Origin: Chlorella sorokiniana
Lineage: Eukaryota > Chlorophyta > Trebouxiophyceae > Chlorellales > Chlorellaceae
DNA: 64,000 bases
Direction: 5' to 3'
Assembly (NCBI GenBank): GCA_025917655.1
Contig: CP084619.1
Coordinates: forward strand, 186,001 to 250,000
The notes beneath the pieces are model-generated. The model searched no databases, was not told where the DNA came from, and was given only the letters and a program-made list of their open reading frames with translations. Shown here piece by piece: positions 8,404 through 19,900 of this stretch (position 1 is its first letter; each line of letters starts with the position of its first letter). Both the position numbers and the translations under genes were made by a program.

Positions 8404-11400
8404 ATGGCAGAAGCTGCAGCCAAAGCCGCTCTAGAGGCGGTAACGCTGAAGGACGATGCCGACTTTGCAGGCAGGGTGGCAGAGCATCAGCCCTACTATC
8501 AGAAGCGCATTCAGCTCTTCGAAGAGTACCGGGCACGCCATGTCAAGGCCTTTGAGGAGGCCAAGGCTGCCGCGGTCCCCATCAGCGTTCTCCTGCCGGA
8601 TGGCTCCTGTAAGTTGCATTCTAGTGCTGCAACGAGCCTGCTGCACACATGCATTGCAGCAGCGTTTCAGGCACTGCACATGCCGCCGCCGCTGCCGCTC
8701 TGCACCTCGCAGCCATAGGCGGCATACGTGCTTAGGCAATCGTACTAACGCGCACGTTTTCATACCGATTCGCAGCCAAGGAGGGCATCAAGGGAGTGAC
8801 CACGCCCATGGACATTGCCAACTCTATTTCCAAAAGCCTGGGCAAAAAGTGCGTGGTGGCCAAGGTGGACGGCGATGTGTGGGACCTGCAGCGCCCGCTC
8901 GAGGGCGACTGCGCGCTGCAGCTGCTGTCGTTCAACGACCCCGAGGGAAAGGAGGTGCGGCAGAAGGGTTGCAGCTGCTGGGACGCTGCATACCATTATG
9001 GATTATAGCTGTGCCAGCAGCAGAGGAAGGTGTCACAGCGACTGCCGCAAGGCCCACCCACCACCAAGCGGGCCCCTTCCCGCCTACCACACCTGCTTGT
9101 CCACCCTTCTCCCTCCTGCCACCCCCTGCTGTAGACTTTCTGGCATTCCAGCGCCCACTTGCTGGGCCAGGCACTGGAGCTGGAGTATGGCGCTGACCTG
9201 ACCATTGGCCCTCCGCTAGAGGAGGGTTTTTACTACGACTGTTATCTTGGCGACAAGACGCTCAACGAGGCGGACAAGGCTCGCATCGTAAAGCGCATGC
9301 AGCAGGCGGGTGTTACCGGGGTGTGCGGGAGGGGGTGTCGTGGCAGCAGAGAAGGGAGGGCCTGCTTTCGCGCATGTAGGCTGTCGAGCCACCTCCACAC
9401 AGCATCACCTCGCCTGGAGGGTTCAGCTTGTGTGCTACCCTTCTTTGCTGAACCGCAAATTGATTTCGCCACCCTTTCGGGCCACCAACTTGCCTGTGCA
9501 GGCAGTCAAGGAGCGGCAGGTGTTTGAGCGCATCGTGGTCAGCCGGGATGAGGCGCTCGCCATGTTCCAAGAGAACAAGTTCAAGGTGGAGATCATCTCA
9601 GACCTGCCCAAGGACGCCGTCATTTCCTGCTACCGCAACGGCCCTATGGTGGACCTCTGCCACGGCCCACACGTGCCCAATACGGGGCTGCTCAAGGCTG
9701 TTGGGGTGAACTCGATGTCACGCGCCTTCTGGCGCGCAGACGTCAACAGGGAGCCTCTGCAGGCGAGTTTGAGAGCCCCCAGGTGGTTGGGAGTTGAGGG
9801 ATGGGGGCCGGACGGAAGTGCAGCAATGGACACACTCAGCTCATTAAGTGGAGATCACACCGCCACCTCATAGTTATTTCACAGTGCAGGTTGCCAGCAC
9901 ACATCTGACACACTTCACAGAAACAGCTGGAAACAATACCATTCAACTGTGTGAGGCCTTGCGTTGCTCCCTGCCTGCAGCGTGTGTATGCCATCACCTT
10001 CCCCGACGACAAGGAGTTGAAGGAGTACCAGCACCGCATTGAGGAGGCCAAGAAACGGGACCACCGCAACGTGGGCCAGCAGCAGGAGCTGTTCTTCTTC
10101 CACCCCCTCTCCCCCGGCTCCTGCTTCTTCCTGCCACACGGTGCCCGCATCTACAATGCCATGGTGCGGCGGGACTGGGGCTCTTTCTTGTTTGTTTGAT
10201 TGGTTTGGGAGAACGGAATACTAGCGGCTTCAGTCCTGGGCTGCTTGGGTCGTTGGCAACGGCTCTCGTAATCTGCTTGGTTTTGAATCTCGCCTGTTGC
10301 GTGCCCACCTACGCATGGGTTTGCTGTCCTGCCCTCTCCTGGCCCCCAGGTGGAATTCATCCGAGAAGTACTGGCAGTACGATTACGAGGAGGTGGTCAC
10401 CCCAACATCTACAACTTTGACCTTTGGAAAATCTCGGGGCATGCAGACCACTACAGGTGGGGAGGGGTGGGGGTGCATGCAGGCCTGCGGGGAGTCTGGC
10501 CTCTTGGGCCAGGATGGCTTTGCATCGTTGCCTGTGCCTCAGTGTTGCGCGCGCCATCCGCCATTTCTAAGGCCTGAACGCTGATGCGGTTTGAAGTTTG
10601 GGAGTGTGGTGTAGCCTGTCACCTGTTGCTGTTGACTGCTGGCGTGCAATGCGCGCTGGCTGTTGTTCAACCCGCCGCAGGGAAAACATGTTCCTGTTCA
10701 CAGTGGAGAAGGCAGAGTTTGGCCTGAAGCCCATGAACTGCCCTGGTGCGTTTCTGTCCTCTGCTTGTGCATTCCATCTGCCTTGCAGGGTGGCATGCCA
10801 GCCAAGCCTTCGGCCGGTTTGCGGCTGGTCTCGTTTTCCTGGTGGGCAAGGGTCGCACCCTACTCGTGTCACGTGCCCCTGGCCCCGCCCCCGCCCCCTG
10901 CCCCACCCCCTTCATAGGCCACTGCCTCATGTTTGGCAACCGTAACCGGTCGTACCGCGAGCTGCCGCTGCGCCTCGCCGATTTCGGGGTGCTGCACCGC
11001 AACGAGTTCAGCGGGCGCTGCAAGGCCTCACCCGCGTGCGCCGCTTCCAGCAAGACGACGCACACATCTTCTGCAGGTGTGTGGTTTGTAAGGGGGTGCG
11101 GTGTGGTTGGTGGTGGTGGTGGCGGTGGTGGTGCGGGTGGGTGGGTGGGTGGGTGGTGGTGGTGGTGCGGGGGTGGGTGGGGGGGGGGGGCGCATGCGCG
11201 CGCGAAAACGCGCAGCCTTTTGCTCCCTGCCTGCCCATCTCCCCGGAGCCTCCCTGCCTGAGCTCACGCCTCAGTCCCTTTGTCCACCTGCTGCCCTCCC
11301 TCACAACCCCCTCCCTTCCCTTCCTCACCCTGCTCGCCAGGCGGGATCAGGTCAGGGCGGAGATCGGTGCCTACCTGAAGATGATGGGCGAGGTATACGA

Positions 11401-12163
11401 CATCTTTGGCCTCGACTACAAGATGGCGCTTTCCACCCGCCCGGAAGGCTACCTGGGTGACCTGGAGGTGTGGAACGAGGCGGAGGCGGCGCTGGAGGAG
11501 GCGCTCAACGCAACGGGGCGGCAGTGGGAGGTGCGGCCTTGTGGGTGGGGTGGCGCCAATGATAGGGGTGTGTGCCTGTGTGCTGGGATGGGGCCGCGCG
11601 CGAAGGATGCTTGTTAACGACGGCATTTTAACGGCCCGCTCACGCGTGGTGGCGGCGAGGGTCAGGGATTAGAGTAGCGTGCCAGCTGGGCATGCATCCA
11701 GTGCTGAGGGGCAGGCCCTGCCTGGGGACCATCCATGTGGAAAGGATGATCTCTGTGCGCTTTGTATCGCCCAAGGTTCCCCGCCGCCTTCCTTCCCCGC
11801 CCGCAGTTGAACCCTGGCGACGGCGCCTTTACGGTGAGCCTGCCGCAGCAGCAACATCTTCCTCCGTTGCCTGCCTACCCTTTCAGGTTTTCTAAAGATA
11901 CACTGGCGTTACCCGTCAAATCCGTAGAAGTCCCCCACCCCGACACCCCATCCACCCCCAACACACTCTGCAGGCCCCAAGATCGACATCACCGTCTTCG
12001 ACGCGCTGCGCCGCAAGTTCCAGTGCGCCACGGTGCAGCTCGACTTCCAGTTCCCCATCCGCTTCAACCTGGAGTACGTGACGGACGACGGCTCCTTCCA
12101 GCGCCCCGTCATCGTGCACAGGTGGGCACAACCAGGGCAAGTGGAGTGCGTGTGTGTGGTGGT

Positions 12164-12196
<33 letters not shown>

Positions 12197-13297
12197 TGGT
12201 GTGGTGGTGTGTGTGTGGGGGAGGGGGCGGGCGCCTGTGGCACTGAGGGCGCTGGCTGCCGCTGCCTGAGGCAAGCAGTGAGTACCGGGCTGCTGGCAGT
12301 GCTCAATGATGCCCTGTTGGGCTTGGTGGGTAGTTATGCTGTGCTTTGGGGCCTGCAACTCACACTAGCCCACCGCGTCTACATTCCATCCCCGCCCGTG
12401 CAGGGCCATCCTGGGCAGCGCGGAGCGCATGTTTGCCATCCTGACGGAGCATTGGGGGGCAAGTGGCCCCTGTGGATCTCGCCGCGCCAGGTCATGGTGG
12501 TCCCCATCTCGGGTGGGTGCACGGCATTGCTGGGCCGCCTCGCCTGACGGACTTTTTTTGCCTTCCTTCTCGTTGGCACATCCAGTCAGCCTCTCCTGTA
12601 CCAACCATCACAGCTTCCTGCGCCTCCATGCTGCCCTCTCCACCCTTTCCTCATTACTTTGAAACAAGCACACACAGCAATACGCCATCCTCTCCTCATA
12701 CTATTGAAATCAAGCACACACAGCAGTACCAACTCAACCCCGTCCTGCAAACTCATGCAGAGGGTGTGTACGACTACGCCGAGACGGTGCGGCGCAGGCT
12801 GCGCTCCTCTGGGTTCCATGTGGAGGCTGACCTGGCGGATCGCAAGATGCAGAAGAAGGTGGGGAATGGAGAGGAGGGGGGCGGGGGCGGGGTATGGAAT
12901 GGGGGCGAACCGGGCCCACCGTATTGTTCTGTGTCGGCAGGCTGCAGCGGGCTCCTGCTGCGGGGATTGCGCGTCAGCAGACCTCTATTCACGCAAGTTC
13001 GGGTTCACTTCGCCTCGGATTCAGCATGGCATGCTTCGCTGCGCTGCGTATGACATGCAGGTGCGGGAGGCGCAGCTGGCGCAGTTCAACTACATCCTTG
13101 TGGTGGGGGAGGAGGAGAAGGCAGCGGGCACCGTCAACGTGCGCACCCGCGATAACCACGTGCACGGCCAGCACACCCTGGACAACCTGCTACGGGTGCT
13201 GCAGGACGAGAAGCGCAGCCGCTCGCTGACCAGCATGTTTGGCATGGCTGACGGCGAGGCCGACGGCGCCAACGGCACCGCGGCGGGGTCGGCATAA
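8404..13297 (+). CDS. Threonyl-tRNA synthetase
   Basis: Fourteen exons: 8404-8608, 8776-8954, 9135-9305, 9502-9762, 9981-10163, 10350-10456, 10681-10745, 10918-11076, 11341-11530, 11807-11833, 11974-12121, 12404-12512, 12761-12858, 13061-13297; about 712 residues, like animal cytosolic ThrRS. It charges tRNA-Thr with threonine. Domain order is N-extension, TGS, the editing domain ([11 protein letters not shown], then [12 protein letters not shown]), the class II catalytic core with [25 protein letters not shown] and [15 protein letters not shown], and the anticodon domain (VMVVPIS to FNYILVVGE). No presequence is evident, so cytosolic. Introns 3 and 4 start with GC (9306, 9763). Frame slips of one base occur at 11013-11015 (G), 11828-11830 (T) and 12454-12459 (G), plus a two-step excursion at 10365-10403. 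Conservation across all of them argues the gene is functional. Confidence 0.93.
11099..11190 (+). repeat. GGT/GGGT simple repeat inside a ThrRS intron
   Basis: About 90 bp built almost only of G and T (GGTGGT, GTGGGTGGGTGG) ending in a run of ten G. The plus strand, which is the coding strand, has many closely spaced G-runs. Confidence 0.8.
12159..12222 (+). repeat. GT dinucleotide repeat inside a ThrRS intron
   Basis: A (GT)n tract with GTGGT interruptions in the intron that follows exon 11. Confidence 0.85.
12647..12732 (+). repeat. Imperfect tandem duplication in a ThrRS intron
   Basis: Two copies of a 36-38 bp unit about 48 bp apart share CCTCAT, TTGAAA, CAAGCACACACAGCA and a following TAC. 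Both lie just before exon 13. Confidence 0.55.
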
Positions 13298-13627
13298 GGC
13301 CTTGCCCTTGCTTCGGCGCAAGTTGCAAAGCACTGAATGGCTGTAAACGATGTGTCTATTGCAGGGAGCCAGGAGGGAACAGCTGCAGTGTGATCATGTG
13401 GCCTGAACGAGGGCGCTCTTAGCGGACCTCGTACCTCTTGCTGCAGTACAGGTGGCTGGGGCAAGGCTGAGTGGGACGGCAGGCATCTCACATCGGGATT
13501 AAGATTACCCTAACCTTTCCTTATCCCTTGGCTACAACGGGTTGCAGCCTTGCCATCCCTTCCTCTCGTTCAGACTCACGCGCGCGCTTGGCATAACCTG
13601 AGAAGCAGTAACTGAAAGCATATACCT
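13298..13627. other. Intergenic region
   Basis: Between the ThrRS stop and the RBX1-like start. No gene or clear promoter element seen. Confidence 0.4.
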
Positions 13628-14618
13628 ATGGCAGACTCGGCGCCAATGGAGGTGAGCTCCCACGTCCTGATCATGTCGCGCCCACGGCAGCAAGCACGCA
13701 GAAGCACAGCGTAGCGCAGTCTTAGCTAATATAACCTGAACTTATGATACTCGCCGCCAACAACCTCAAGTCGCTGGCTGGCGCAGGGCTTCCCCAACAA
13801 GGCCAGGGCCACCGCCCTGTACCCACGCCCGGCCGTTGTTCTGCTGTCTTGCAGGTGGAGGAGGAGCAGCAGCAGCAGGAGAAGAAGGCCAAGGGAAAGG
13901 CCAGCGGCAAGCGCTTTGAGATCAAGAAGTGGAATGCCGTGGCCATGTGCGTGCTAGGGAGCTGAAGCGCTCGTGCGCGAGACAGCGGCTTGAAATCTTT
14001 GCCATGCAGGGTTAAAGGGCCAGCATTGCTTCCTGCTGCTGTGCGGCACACTGTTTGAATGAACACATTCTCTGCAGCCAGCCACAGTATTTGTTTGAGT
14101 CCAACTCTGCAGGTGGTCTTGGGCCATCTGCACCGACACTTGTGCCATCTGCCGTAACAACCTTTATGAGCCCAGCATAGAGTACCAAGCTAACCCAACA
14201 GGTGCAGCTGGGTGTCTTCAATGCATAGCCCAAGGTTCCAGTATATCTCCTTCAGCATCTGTTCCATTCATGAGCAGTTTTCAGGCTTGTAAGGCTGGCT
14301 GCCCTTGCCTGTGCAGGTGATGCCGACCACCCCGGTCTGAGCATTGCGTGGGGCACCTGCGGCCATGTGTTCCACCTGGACTGCATTCAGCGCTGGCTTA
14401 AGACGCGGTCTGCCTGCCCGTTGTGCAATCGCGAGGTACGCTGCGCTTGTTGCGCGTCAATGGTTGCATGTCGGTCATGAAGCTGCTTTACTCAAGCGAA
14501 ACTGTACTTGACACACTTCGGCACTTACTCACAAGATCATTTCTGTGCCGGTACTTGCGCGCAGTGGGAATTCAGCAAAATCGAGCGCATTGTGGGTGGC
14601 AGTGCAAATGCAGACTGA
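13628..14618 (+). CDS. RBX1: RBX1/ROC1-like RING-H2 protein
   Basis: Exons are 13628-13651, 13855-13946, 14113-14201, 14317-14435 and 14565-14618, about 125 residues. RBX1 is the catalytic RING subunit of cullin-RING ubiquitin ligases. The N-terminal strand that inserts into the cullin is well kept ([16 protein letters not shown]), as are [26 protein letters not shown] and NREWEF. Human RBX1 has an extra zinc site made of Cys53, Cys56, Cys68 and His82. In this protein those positions are Ser, Tyr, Leu and Asp, and the unusual Asp97 ligand is Cys (CPLC in place of CPLD). The result is a plain C3H2C3 RING-H2 in an RBX1 scaffold. APC11 and RBX2 fit less well because of the N-terminal strand and the NREWEF end. 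Confidence 0.85.
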
Positions 14619-14900
14619 TTCGAGTGGAGCAGTGGCTATTGCTCTGTACATTGCATCCGCATGTAAACCAAAACGATGAACCATTTGAAGCAAAGCAGCG
14701 TACGCATACCTGGTTTCATGTCATTGAGAGCAGGGCATGCTTCCAGTAAGAGCGCGGCGCCCAGGCGTCGTGTACTGCAGCGCGCCGCCTGAAGCCGTTC
14801 AAGGAGCACCCTCCCTCACACTTCTGAGCAACGCATCGCAATCTTATATTGCTTCAGTAATAATTGCGCCTCTATTGGCAGCGATCGTGGTCACCACACG

Positions 14901-16602
14901 ATGGGAGACACTGCAGCGGTTCCAGAGCCCACCCTAGACATACACCGGCTGCATGGGGAGCTGCAACAACTTGCCAGGGAACGCGCAGAGGTAGGCTGCG
15001 TCCGACCAGGCGCATCGAAGAACATTTGCTTCTTGTCCTGCTCTTCTTGGGCTGCCGCTCACCCACTTCCTTCATCACAGGTGAATGAACGCCTTCGTGC
15101 CGGTGGACGGGGTGCGCCCTCCCGACCTGGGGCAGGGGGCCAGGCCGCGGGCGCCCGCCTTTGGAGGTCCGCCCTTCAACGGCCCGCCCCCGCTATCAGG
15201 TGTGGCTGCGCCTTTGGAGGCGGGCTAGCCGGATTGCCTCAGTGTCCCTGATCATATGTGTGTCATTCACTCATAACCATGCGAGCTAGCACGCCTTGAC
15301 GTGTGTGTCCTGTGTGGCAGGACGACCGCCCGCCGCCAAACCTTCCGCCGGAGCCGGCGCGGCCCAGCCTGTCCTCAGTGGTCGCCCCCGTGGAGCTAGC
15401 CGAGCGGCAGGAACGCAAGCGTCCTGCGGAGGGGGCGTTGCTGGAGGAAAGCGCCGACGTGAAGCGGCGCAACAAGCGGCTGTTTGGCGCGATACTGGGC
15501 ACGCTGCAGCGCTTCAGGTGGGCTTCTTCTTGGGGGGCGGACGCACGGTGAGGTTGCGGCGCGCGAGTGTGCCTTGTTGTCAGCTTTTGAAGGTGCTTGA
15601 TGCACCCTGAGCAACCAACCCTCTGTTTTGCTGGGCACCTGGCTTCGCCCGCCTGCCCAGACAGTTGACATGCTGTGCCGCTCGCCTCCCCATCATACTC
15701 CATCCATCAGCCGCAACGAGGAGCAGGCCCGCAGCACGGTGGCGGCGCAGCGTCGGGCCGAACTGGAGCGCCGCGCTGAAGAAAGGAAGGCGACAGAGGA
15801 GGCGCGGCTGCGCCAGGAGGCGCGGGACCAGCAGCGGCAGCTCAGGTGCCTGGTTTGCTGCCCCGCCTGCTGGCTGCCCAAGGTCATACCTGGCTTGCAG
15901 CACGTGCCTTGCCTTGTGGCCTGGCTTGGTGTCGTTTCAATGTCTTTCCAGCGGCACACCTCCTGTTCTCCCCCTGCTCACAAGCGCAGGGAAGGCGACG
16001 TGGCTCGCCGCCGCGAGATTGCCCTCAAGGCAGCCCTCGTGCGCCTCGAAATCCTGTATGCCACCCGGCTGGCCCGCGCTGACAAGGCGGCCGCCGCCGG
16101 CTTCTTCCTCACAACGACGGGGCCGCGCCTGTACTGGTGCCCAGGCCCGGGTGGCGGCGGTGACGGCGCGGGCTCGCACTGCGCTGAGCTGGACCGCCTT
16201 GCCGAGGCGCAGCGTGCACAGCATGTAGCCTGGAAAGCGGTGCAGATGGACCAGCTTGAAAGGGAGAAGGAGGAGCTCACGGCACGCATGACGCGACGGC
16301 GGGACGCGCCTGGCGGCCCCGGGAACCGCGGCAGCGGCGGCGAGGATGCTGCGGGGGCGAGGATGCGCCGATGTTGGAACATGATGATGACGAAGAGGAG
16401 GAGGGGTTGGAGCAGGAGGGCAGGGATGAGGAGCAGCAGGGCGAGAAGAGGGGGAGCAGGAGCAGGGCGAGGAGCCGGCCAGCCACGACGGCGCCAATGC
16501 GGCGGATGCCATGGATGCAGCAGAGGTCGGGCGGGGCAGGATGGGCCCGCCAGCATGGCACAGGGCGAGCAGCAGCAGCAGGAGCCAGAAGCCGGTAGCT
16601 GA
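14901..16602 (+). CDS. PNN: Pinin-like splicing-associated protein
   Basis: Exons are about 14901-14990, 15081-15199, 15321-15517, 15711-15845 and 15990-16602. The hallmark of the pinin/SDK/memA domain is KRRNKRLFGAILGTLQRF, followed by a long charged helix (RRAELERRAEERK). A second conserved part, LEILYATRLARADKAA to GPRLYWCPGP, matches the plant pinin C-terminal half of the domain. Pinin is an exon-junction-complex-linked protein at nuclear speckles. The tail is acidic and low-complexity. Exon 2 is out of phase with exon 3 by one base, and the acidic tail switches frame at a G5 run (16353-16357) and again near 16448-16454. Each is cured by one extra G in the run. The stop at 16600-16602 therefore depends on these calls. 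Confidence 0.75.
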
Positions 16603-16986
16603 GCCTGGCATGCTCGCATCGTTCAATGCTGCATCCTAGCTGTGATAAGCCTGACGAGCGCTACATGTAACGAGAGCAGGGGCAGGTGCATCACTAGCCG
16701 CACGCTGAATAATATATAAGCAAAGCTGTGAAAGCGAACAACTCCAGAATGCCGAGCTGCTAGTTACTGCTGAATGCATGTGCTACCCACTCTGCTGCTG
16801 CCTGGACGCCGTTCAATTCTTGCATAGCTGGTCCTCAGGCGCGCCCGCTGTCCGGCGTTTGCTGGGCACTGCCGCCCAGCTGTCCGCCGCAGCGCAACGC
16901 CTGACGGCCAGAAAAGCCCTCCGTTCCAGCTGGCTTGCAGAACATCGCATAACATTGGCCCCTGCGATACCAAGCGGCTTGCGCGC
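16603..16986. other. Intergenic region between convergent genes
   Basis: 3' flanks of pinin (+) and RPC3 (-). An AT-rich patch near 16708-16720 is present, but no gene starts here. Confidence 0.4.
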
Positions 16987-19900
16987 TCAAAAGTCGCAAA
17001 ACTGGGCAATCTGCTCGTCAAGCGCCAGCAGAGCGCACTCCAGCCGCATCAACACCACCCGCAAGCGATCGATTTCCACAGCGCGACGCTCAACGGTGGT
17101 CTCAGGGACCACGGGTCTCATAACGATGTCCAGCAGCTCTTTCTGCCGGACCAGCTCGGTACACAGCCGCTTGTGAAGGTTGGCGGCAGCGCGGTACAGG
17201 TCGGCGGACAGGCGGGCCAGTGCACCTTGCAGATTGGCTCGCCAGGTGTAAAAGGTGCGGGAAGGGGCATGGTCGGCGGTGCGGGGCACATCTTGCAAGG
17301 CCAGGTAGCTGCCGGGAGAGGCGGGGAGCGGGGTGGGGGTGAGCGCTATAGCGGGTGTGGGTGTGTGGTTGCTTGATCCATGTGGCCGGGAGAGCAGGGG
17401 GCGAAGCGTCCACCATGACGGCCAGCAAAGGCGTGTGCGCTGCACCTCCTCCCCCGCCCAGAACCGATGCAATTGAGCCCAGCCATGCTCCAAAGGGGCA
17501 CAACTTGCACCTGCGTCCCCGGATGCATTCAGGCACACACACCTCCACCATTCCCAGCGCATCATGCCAGCCACTGTGGGCAAAGGACGCTCAATGATCC
17601 CAAGATAGCAACTCACCCCGCCTTGAGCATGGCGTAGAGCGCCTCCCGCGCCTCCTCCTTCGTCAACATCGCCAGGTCAGCCACCGCCTTCTGCTCCAGC
17701 TGACCCTGGGCCAATAGCAGACGCCACACACGCATCGCATGCGCGCCAAACTTGTTCCTGGAACAGTGTTGTGTGAAGGGGGTGTTTGATGTATTGTGCT
17801 GTGTCCGGGGACGTTGGGCGCTGGCCGCGGAGCGGAAGGGCACGGCAAGCGCGCCACAGTGTACAGGGCGGGGGCCTGCTTGCTGTGAGGCTGGCCAGAC
17901 GCAGGTAATCGCACTTTGCCCTCAGCGCAAGGGAGGCCCCCGCCGCCTTTTTACCCACATACACCAACCCATGCACACACTCACACAGCCACCACCAACC
18001 CTCGACTCGCCCACCAAACTACCACCCCGCCCCGCCCTAGAAATCACCCATCCACACGCACCTGATCACCGCAAGGAGGCGGTGGTGCCGCGCCACATCC
18101 AGCAGCGTGTTGATGTGCAGCTGGTACTGCTCGCCCTGGGGCCCGCTCCCCTGCGCGTCCATAAAGTCATGAGTGTCCTCGACCAGCTCGCTGCGGGGGA
18201 GGTGGGCGGGCAGCACATAGAAGAGCAGCGTAGCTGGGTGGCTCACAGTAAAGGAGCGACAGCTGCAGCGCCCTGGCACCGCCCGATCCTCCCCCTGCTG
18301 CATAATGGCGAGGTTGGTTGAAAGTGGAGGGAACAAGGGGAGAGGACAGCAGGCTTTAGAGGAAGAAAGAGGGTTGAGGCAGAAGGCGGTAGTGGGCCAC
18401 AAAAGGGACACAGCAGCAGGCTGAAGTGGGACAGACCTGGAGAAGGGCAGAAGGCTGGGTTCGGCATGCCTGAAAAGGAAAGTTTAAGACAAATGCATAA
18501 GCCATGGGTTTCACGTGCCTGAGCAACTGGTCGAGGTTACTGGGAACGCCCTGGTTGCCGTGCACCCGCCGCAGAGCGCTGCTGATGTCCCCAACAGACA
18601 ACACCACGGTCTTGTGGGTCCTACCCTGCGGCCAGCAAAACCCCAGATGCCATCCGCAGTACAGCCAGAGGGCAAAAGAGGCAGCCGCAGTGCTGGCCAT
18701 GCAGGAGGCGAACAGCAGGGGCGGGCACCAGGCGAGCGAGGCCGGCGCAGCGCCGCTGGCAGAGTTAACAATGAGGGATACCGCCCTTGCCCACGCACCG
18801 TCTGCTCAAAGCGTGCGTTGGCGAGCAGGAGGCCCTCCACCGCCTGCGCATGCTCGGGCGAATGCTGCAGCCTCACTGTCTCCACGAGCAGCTCGTTGCG
18901 AAACCTGGCAGTACAACAGCGGTGTGGTGGTCACACACCGCGTCCCCATAACAATCCTGGAGCTGCCTACACTCCCACACACACCACCCGGCGCACACAC
19001 CACCACCATGCCCCCCTTCAACCGCGCCCAGCCCCACCCCCTCCATCTCCACCCCAGGCCACCTGCGGTTGAACTCGTCATAGTTCACCCTCCACAGCAC
19101 GGGTGTGCCCTCCGTGTCAGCCTGGCCTTCAGCCTCCCCAGGCTCGGCAGCCACCTCGGCAGCCCCAGCCCGCTTGCGCCCGCGCTTCTTGCCGGGCTCT
19201 GCATATGCACAGGAAGGGGGCGCCCGGTCACCCATACACCTGGTAGGATGCCACGCAACTAGCAGCAGCAGCACAAGCCACTACGACTCATAGATGACCC
19301 ACGAATGAACCACGTGCATGCTCATGCACACCCGCAGCACTGGGAACATCTATGGCTCAAAACGCCGACGCACACCTTCCAGCGAGGCGCCAGCATCCTT
19401 GCCTCGCTTGCGCTTGCCCGCGGGCTTGGCCGCCGTTGCCCGCTCCACATCGCTGCATGACGCGCCCCCAGTGTCTTCCGGCAGCAGGAAGCGCACTGCA
19501 CGGGAGGACAAGGGGGGAGGGACGGCTGCAAAGTTGAAAGGCTGACGGGCGGGGTTGGGGTGGGGTGGGGCTGGGGTAGGGGGTGTGGCGGATGACCAAG
19601 GGTCACCAGCGCAAGCAAGCCGCTGCGCGCAAAGCCAGAATTGATGACTCACGCCCGGTTGTGCTGCTCAAGTGGCAGTCGCTGTTGCCCAATCTGGCCA
19701 CACATGCCAAGCGCCTCACCCCAACCGCTTTCCCCTTGAGGCGCACCTCGCTGGTACTCCAGCCAGGCTGCCGCCTCCCCTGCTCCCGCTGCAGCTCTGC
19801 TTCCTCTTCGCTGCCGGGCTTGGGCGCCGCTTTCTTCTTGCGGGCCATAGGGTGCACCTGCGATGGTGAGAACAGCGGCAGCTCGGGATGAAACAACATG

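Noticed and set aside
18504-19262. Long plus-strand open frame opposite RPC3
   Set aside because: GC-rich antisense shadow; the minus strand encodes the conserved RPC3 exons.
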